Positions 57,795 to 61,652 of a stretch of DNA of 61,652 nucleotides are shown piece by piece (within the stretch, counting starts at the first letter, position 1; each line of letters starts with the position of its first letter). The translations under genes and the position numbers were made by a program. This DNA is from Clostridiaceae bacterium (GTDB taxonomy: Bacteria; Bacillota; Clostridia; Oscillospirales; Acutalibacteraceae), in assembly GCA_021769555.1 (NCBI GenBank), contig JAETSR010000014.1, positions 1 through 61,652 on the forward strand, written 5' to 3'. The notes below the pieces were generated by a model, which saw nothing but the letters and a program-made list of their open reading frames with translations, was not told the DNA's origin and searched no databases.

Positions 57795-57821
57795 GAAAAA
57801 AGCTCCCAAAAAAGGGAGCCT
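57795..57821 (-). terminator. Terminator of the zinc efflux operon
   Basis: On the minus strand GGCTCCC and GGGAGC(T) pair around a T6 loop and are followed by TTTTTTCTG. It lies 10 nt after the P-type ATPase stop. Confidence 0.85.
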
Positions 57822-57830
57822 TTTACGTCT

Positions 57831-59690
57831 CTAAGCCCGGCCGGCGCCCAGGGCCCGGGTGGCGTTCAGCACCGCCAGCACCATGACCCCCACATCGGCA
57901 AACACTGCCAGCCACATGCCGGTTATCCCGAAGGCCGTCAGCGCCAGCACCAGGGCCTTCACCCCAAGGGCAAACCAGATGTTCTCCTTGACTATGGCTA
58001 TAGTCTTCCTTGATATGCGTATGGCAAGGCCCAGCTTCGAGGGCTTATCGTCCATGAGCACTACGTCGGCGGCCTCAATGGCCGCGTCCGAGCCCAATGC
58101 GCCCATGGCTATGCCCACATCCGCCCGGGAGAGCACCGGCGCGTCGTTTATGCCGTCGCCCACAAAAGCCAGCCTCCCCCTGCCCGTCTCCTCAGAGAGG
58201 AGCTTCTCAACAATGCTCACCTTATCGGCGGGCATCAGCTCAGCCCGCACGTCGTCCAGCCCCAGCTCCCGGGCGGCGGCCTCCCCGGAGGCCCTGCTGT
58301 CCCCGGTGAGCATCACGGTCTTTATGCCCCGCTCCCTGAGCTGCTTTACGGCCTCCTTCGCGTCGGGCTTCGGCACGTCGGCTATGACGATATGCCCCGC
58401 ATACGTTCCGTCCACAGACACATGCACCACCGTCCCGGCGGCGGGGCCCTCTGCGCAGGCCGCCCCGGCCTCGTCCATAAGCCGCTTATTTCCCGCGCAC
58501 ACAGTCCTGCCGTCCACCTGCACCCGCACTCCCCTTCCGGAGAGCTCCTCGGCCCCGCTCACCCTCGAGGGGTCCGGCTCGCCCCCAAAGGCCTCCTTTA
58601 AGGAGCGGGATATGGGGTGGTCGGACCAGCTCTCGGCGAGGGCCGCCAGCTCCAGCAGCTCCTCCTTTTCCATGCCCTGGGGATATATCCCGCTCACCTT
58701 AAACACGCCCTGGGTCAGTGTGCCGGTCTTGTCAAACACCACCGTGTCCGCTGCGGCCAAAGCCTCCATATAGCTGCCGCCCTTGATAAGTATGCCCTGC
58801 CGGGAGGCCCCGCCTATGCCCCCGAAGAAGCTCAGGGGCACGGATATCACCAGCGCGCAGGGGCAGGACACCACCAAAAAGGTCAGCGCCCGCTGGACCC
58901 ACTGTCCCCAGCCGCCCATGAAAAGCGGCGGCAGCACTGCCAGGAGCACCGCTCCAATCACAACCGCCGGGGTATAGTACCTGGCAAAGCGGGTGATAAA
59001 GTTCTCGGCCTTTGCCTTTTTGCTTGAGGCGTTCTCCACCAGGTCCAGAATCTTCGCCACCGTGGACTCGCCGAACTCCCGCTCTACCCTCACCCTCAGG
59101 ACCCCCGAGAGGTTCACGCAGCCACTGGGCACGCTCTCCCCTGCGCCCACGCTCCTGGGCATACTCTCCCCGGTGAGCGCGGCGGTGTTCAGGGTGCTGG
59201 CCCCCTCTATCACCGTGCCGTCCAGAGGCACCTTCTCCCCGGGCTTCACAACTATTATGTCCCCGACTTGTACGTCCTCGGGGTCGACCTGAGTGACCTC
59301 GCCGCCGCTCTCAAGGTTGGCGTAGTCCGGGCGCAAGTCCATCAGGGAGGATATGGACCGCCGGGATTTGCCCACAGCGTACCCCTGGAAGAGCTCCCCC
59401 ACCTGATAGAACAGCATGACGAACACCGCCTCGGGGTACTCCCCCTCGCCGAAGAACCCGGTGCAGAACGCCCCCACCGTGGCCAGGGCCATGAGGAAAT
59501 TCTCATCGAACACCTGGCCGTGGGCAATATTTCTCGCCGCCCGCCAGAGCACGTCCCAGCCAGCCATGAAATAGGCCGGCAGAAACAGCGCGAACCGCCA
59601 GGGCCCGTCATAGGGCACAAGCACCGCGGCTGTGAGGAGGACCGCGCCCGCTATTATGCGCGCCAGCATGGTCTTCTGTTTCTTTGTCAT
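57831..59690 (-). CDS. zntA: Zinc/cadmium-transporting P1B-type ATPase
   Basis: Heavy-metal exporting ATPase (619 aa) of the ZntA/CadA type. The membrane ion site is CPC in VVSCPCALVISVP, the phosphorylation site is DKTGTLT, the TGES loop is present as LTGESMP, and SDHPIS, MLTGDSRA and GDGINDAP complete the P-type set. The last membrane helices keep the Lys and DVG residues typical of Zn/Cd/Pb pumps. There is no N-terminal metal-binding domain; a separate HMA protein is encoded upstream. An in-frame TTG at 59696 exists, but the ATG at 59690 is spaced 6 nt from AGGTGG. Confidence 0.96.
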   Translation of the reverse strand: MTKKQKTMLARIIAGAVLLTAAVLVPYDGPWRFALFLPAYFMAGWDVLWRAARNIAHGQVFDENFLMALATVGAFCTGFFGEGEYPEAVFVMLFYQVGELFQGYAVGKSRRSISSLMDLRPDYANLESGGEVTQVDPEDVQVGDIIVVKPGEKVPLDGTVIEGASTLNTAALTGESMPRSVGAGESVPSGCVNLSGVLRVRVEREFGESTVAKILDLVENASSKKAKAENFITRFARYYTPAVVIGAVLLAVLPPLFMGGWGQWVQRALTFLVVSCPCALVISVPLSFFGGIGGASRQGILIKGGSYMEALAAADTVVFDKTGTLTQGVFKVSGIYPQGMEKEELLELAALAESWSDHPISRSLKEAFGGEPDPSRVSGAEELSGRGVRVQVDGRTVCAGNKRLMDEAGAACAEGPAAGTVVHVSVDGTYAGHIVIADVPKPDAKEAVKQLRERGIKTVMLTGDSRASGEAAARELGLDDVRAELMPADKVSIVEKLLSEETGRGRLAFVGDGINDAPVLSRADVGIAMGALGSDAAIEAADVVLMDDKPSKLGLAIRISRKTIAIVKENIWFALGVKALVLALTAFGITGMWLAVFADVGVMVLAVLNATRALGAGRA

Positions 59691-59712
59691 AATCAACCAC
59701 CTTTTCCCTTTA

Positions 59713-60321
59713 TCAAAGCTTTCTCAGCACTCCGAAGCCCACCGGCAGCCGCCCTTCCAGCCGCTTCAGGCAGAGCGGCTCCGCGCCGCAGCCTTTAAGG
59801 AGCCCGCTGTAGCTATCCAGGGTGAACTTCTCCCGGAAGCGAAATCCCAGCGCCTGATACAATCCTACCGCCGCCCGGAACCCCGCCCCGGCCTCGCCCA
59901 GCAGGTACGTGGGAAGAATGACCCGCCCTCCCTGGCCCACACAGGAGAGCAGGCTCCCGATGGCCCGCCGCGGCTCATCCAATAGGTGCAGGACGTTCCC
60001 GGCTATTACCGCGTCGAACGGCCCCTCCGGCGGCGGGGCGAAGATGTCCCTTTGGGCAAAGCTTATGTTCGTAAGGCCTGCCCGCACAGCTTTCCTTTCT
60101 GCCCGGGCAAGCATTGCCGGGGACAGGTCGGTGCAGAGCACATGTCCCGCCCGCCGCGCCGCAGCCAGCGACAGCGAGCCCGTGCCCGCCGCGCAGTCCA
60201 GCACCCGGCTCCCGGGAGCGACCCACAGGGCCGTCTCCCGCTCCATGCTGAGGTTTGCCCGGCGGTTCAGGAGCTCTGCCAGGTCGTAAAGCCCGGACAC
60301 CCGGTCCCAGAACCCGCTCAC
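59713..60321 (-). CDS. Class I SAM-dependent methyltransferase in the zinc operon
   Basis: A 202-residue Rossmann-fold methyltransferase. Motif I is VLDCAAGTGSLSLAAA (about 40-55), then CTDLSPAMLARAE and a post-motif FDAVIAGNVLHLL. The group (UbiE/ArsM-like) includes metalloid and small-molecule methylases, but the cysteines needed for arsenite methylation are not evident. The GTG start overlaps the HMA-gene stop (GTGA), and the ATPase gene follows after 22 nt, so it is a firm part of the operon. Confidence 0.9.
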   Translation of the reverse strand: MSGFWDRVSGLYDLAELLNRRANLSMERETALWVAPGSRVLDCAAGTGSLSLAAARRAGHVLCTDLSPAMLARAERKAVRAGLTNISFAQRDIFAPPPEGPFDAVIAGNVLHLLDEPRRAIGSLLSCVGQGGRVILPTYLLGEAGAGFRAAVGLYQALGFRFREKFTLDSYSGLLKGCGAEPLCLKRLEGRLPVGFGVLRKL

Positions 60322-60536
60322 CTGACTATCCGGCAGTCCGGCTCCACCTTTTTGCAGGCCTTCTCTATCTGGTCCATTATCTCCTCGAAACGGCTCTCCT
60401 CGGCGGTAACCGTCAGCTTCTGCGTCATAAAGCTCACCGCCGCGTCCTCAACTCCCGGGAGCTTTTTGATGGCTGTCTCCATCTTCGCGGCACAGTTTGC
60501 GCAGTCCAAATCCACGAGCTTAAAACGCTTTGTCAT
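60318..60536 (-). CDS. Heavy-metal-associated (HMA) domain protein
   Basis: A 72-residue ferredoxin-like metallochaperone. The metal motif is LDCANCAAKME with Cys12 and Cys15; the usual GMTCxxC glycine and Met are replaced, as in Zn/Cd-type domains that use an Asp near the cysteines (Asp11 here). A frame starting at 60557 exists, but AAAGGAT is correctly spaced from the ATG at 60536. It likely serves as the detached N-terminal domain of the ATPase in the same operon. Confidence 0.93.
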   Translation of the reverse strand: MTKRFKLVDLDCANCAAKMETAIKKLPGVEDAAVSFMTQKLTVTAEESRFEEIMDQIEKACKKVEPDCRIVR

Positions 60537-60562
60537 AATAATTATCCTTTCATTCAAAAATA

Positions 60563-61027
60563 TTAAAATAAATGTTTTATATACACCGGGTCGCCGTTCT
60601 TTGCGGCGAAGCCCGGGTCGCGCCTGTAGCCGTGCCTCTCATAGAAGCCGGGGGCCGTGTCCGTAGTCAGCGCCACCGACGTAATGCCCCTCTGCTCAAA
60701 GCAGCTCTCCGCAAGCCCCAGAAGCTCCCCGCCGTGGCCCTGCCCCCGGTACTCCGGGGCTGTCCAGAACTCCCGGATAAACCCCAGGGTCTTTTTCATG
60801 AACCACCCCTCGCATTCCATTGGGCAGAACTGGATAAACCCCACGGCCTTACTGCCGTCCATGCGCAGAAACGCCTGATTCCCCCGGCCGTCCGAGCCCA
60901 TTTCGCGAAAGAGCCCATCCCAGTCTTTTACGCTGACTCCCAGCTCCTTAAAATAGAGCTTGAAGCTCTCCTGGAAGTCCCTGCCGGTGAAGTCGCTTAT
61001 AAGCCTTGTGTCCATCTTATCCCTCAT
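60563..61027 (-). CDS. GNAT acetyltransferase in the zinc operon
   Basis: A 154-residue GCN5-related acetyltransferase. The acetyl-CoA loop is PEYRGQGHGGELL (about 92-104), and the ending FYERHGYRRDPGF is typical. The role in a metal-resistance operon is unknown. Two starts are possible: the ATG at 61027 that overlaps the arsR stop (ATGA), used here, or the ATG at 61015 spaced 6 nt from GAGGG, giving 150 aa. Confidence 0.88.
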   Translation of the reverse strand: MRDKMDTRLISDFTGRDFQESFKLYFKELGVSVKDWDGLFREMGSDGRGNQAFLRMDGSKAVGFIQFCPMECEGWFMKKTLGFIREFWTAPEYRGQGHGGELLGLAESCFEQRGITSVALTTDTAPGFYERHGYRRDPGFAAKNGDPVYIKHLF

Positions 61028-61371
61028 TCCGTTATATGCTCCATGCCCTGGTCCAGAATGGTGCGCACATGGTCGTCGGAGAGGGAGTAGAAGATGGTCT
61101 TCCCCTCCCGCCTGTACCGCACAAGCTTTGCCTTCTTGAGCACCGCCAGCTGGTGTGAGATAGCCGACTGGGTCATGCCCAAGAGCTCCGCTATCCCGCA
61201 CACGCACATATCCGACTCAAAGAGCACGTATAAAATCCGTATCCTCGTGGAGTCCCCGAAGACCTTGAAGAGCTCCGACAGGTCGAAAAGCTCCTCCTCC
61301 CCGGGCATTATCTCGTTGACCCTCTGCACTGTCTCCTCGTGCACGTGGTTATAAGCGGGCTGCTGGTCCAT
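61024..61371 (-). CDS. ArsR/SmtB-family metal-sensing repressor
   Basis: A 115-residue winged-helix repressor. The DNA-binding part has ELLGMTQSAISHQLAVLKKAKLV. The complete alpha-5 zinc site of SmtB/CzrA is present at the C-terminus, spaced exactly D-x-H-(10)-H-x-x-E in SDDHVRTILDQGMEHITE, and an additional MCVCG resembles the cadmium/lead alpha-3N site of CadC. Zinc (or cadmium) should release it from the operator just upstream. AAAGG is 9 nt before the ATG at 61371; longer starts (61377, 61380) are too close to it. It controls the efflux operon that follows. Confidence 0.95.
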   Translation of the reverse strand: MDQQPAYNHVHEETVQRVNEIMPGEEELFDLSELFKVFGDSTRIRILYVLFESDMCVCGIAELLGMTQSAISHQLAVLKKAKLVRYRREGKTIFYSLSDDHVRTILDQGMEHITE

Positions 61372-61385
61372 TTTCATCATCCTTT

Positions 61386-61437
61386 CATATGAGCAATCGT
61401 TCATATGTATTATATGCCTGGAATAGGAAAATGTCAA
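61386..61437 (-). promoter_or_regulatory. Zinc operon promoter and ArsR operator
   Basis: TTGACA (61432-61437 on minus), a 17-nt spacer and TATAAT (61409-61414) match the consensus perfectly. Directly downstream, CATATGA-N8-TCATATG (61386-61407) is a 7-bp inverted repeat of the kind bound by SmtB/CzrA repressors (TGAAC...GTTCA type). Confidence 0.9.
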
Positions 61438-61527
61438 TAGGGCCAATAAAAAATTTTTAAGCAAAGAAAAAGAGGGGCGCCGGACGGCACTCCACTTGGT
61501 TTTTTGGCTGATGTAACAGGAAAGAGG

Positions 61528-61626
61528 TATCAAAAAGTACACTTTTTGATAGCAGCGAGAGGAACAGCATTTATTTCAAATATTTGTTATTTTTATCTTG
61601 CAAATTTGTGGAAAAGATGGTATAAT
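61528..61626 (+). promoter_or_regulatory. Promoter and palindrome for a gene beyond the window
   Basis: TTGCAA (61598-61603), a 17-nt spacer and TATAAT (61621-61626) point to a plus-strand gene starting past the end. Upstream, TATCAAAAAGT and ACTTTTTGATA (61528-61551) form a near-perfect palindrome, possibly an operator. Confidence 0.6.
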
Positions 61627-61652
61627 TTGTTGCAAATCAGCGCAAAAGGGGC

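Overview
The window looks like a chromosomal segment of a GC-rich, endospore-forming member of the Clostridia. The evidence is three sporulation loci (spoIIID, a spoIIQ-like M23 gene and spoIIE), Shine-Dalgarno-led genes with many GTG and TTG starts, a Firmicutes-type ribosomal protein cluster, near-consensus sigma-A promoters, and sigma-E-like and sigma-D-like promoters. A gut or rumen Oscillospirales-type bacterium is my inference from the mix of plant-glycan enzymes and the gene families. I saw no rRNA, tRNA, CRISPR array, phage or insertion sequence.

Layout. 1-2300: spoIIID and a lone flagellin gene, convergent, each with its own specialised promoter. 2400-8970: a plus-strand operon for intracellular breakdown of arabinose- and galactose-containing glycans (GH35, GH51, GH127, AraD) with two small genes inside it, driven by a perfect TTGACA-17-TATAAT promoter. 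9000-16000: AAC(3)-type acetyltransferase, ComEC-like hydrolase, methyltransferase, PAP2-like membrane protein, response regulator/diguanylate cyclase, a secreted unknown, the SpoIIQ-like protein and LexA. 16000-24600: a TetR/flavodoxin pair with a palindromic operator, an operon with two unknown envelope proteins plus MTA/SAH nucleosidase and a GNAT enzyme, then SDR, AAC(6')-like and AraC/GyrI-like genes. 24660-40770: one minus-strand S10-spc-alpha ribosomal operon from rpsJ to rplQ, including secY, adk, map, infA and rpoA, with a long structured leader. 40880-47670: spoIIE, divergent from aminotransferase-trpS-unknown-sdaA. 47800-50230: an ECF sigma factor and a large membrane-anchored anti-sigma factor. 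50220-57740: recG, fakA-like, an FMN reductase, SdpI-like protein, ymdB and rny. 57800-61440: a zinc/cadmium efflux operon (arsR, GNAT, HMA metallochaperone, methyltransferase, P1B-ATPase) behind a consensus promoter and a palindromic operator.

The least ordinary signals are: (1) a dispersed intergenic element made of two consecutive hairpins whose stems differ but stay paired around a conserved joiner, present three times in the same orientation and once inside the ribosomal operon; (2) a shared 35-nt box upstream of two unrelated envelope-protein genes; (3) a 684-residue envelope protein with five degenerate repeats; (4) structured RNA before rpsJ and between rpsJ and rplC; (5) an unrecognised protein between trpS and sdaA with a faint ADP-ribosyltransferase look; (6) an inverted repeat across the -35 box of rny. 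Everything here was read by eye; no database search or folding program was run.
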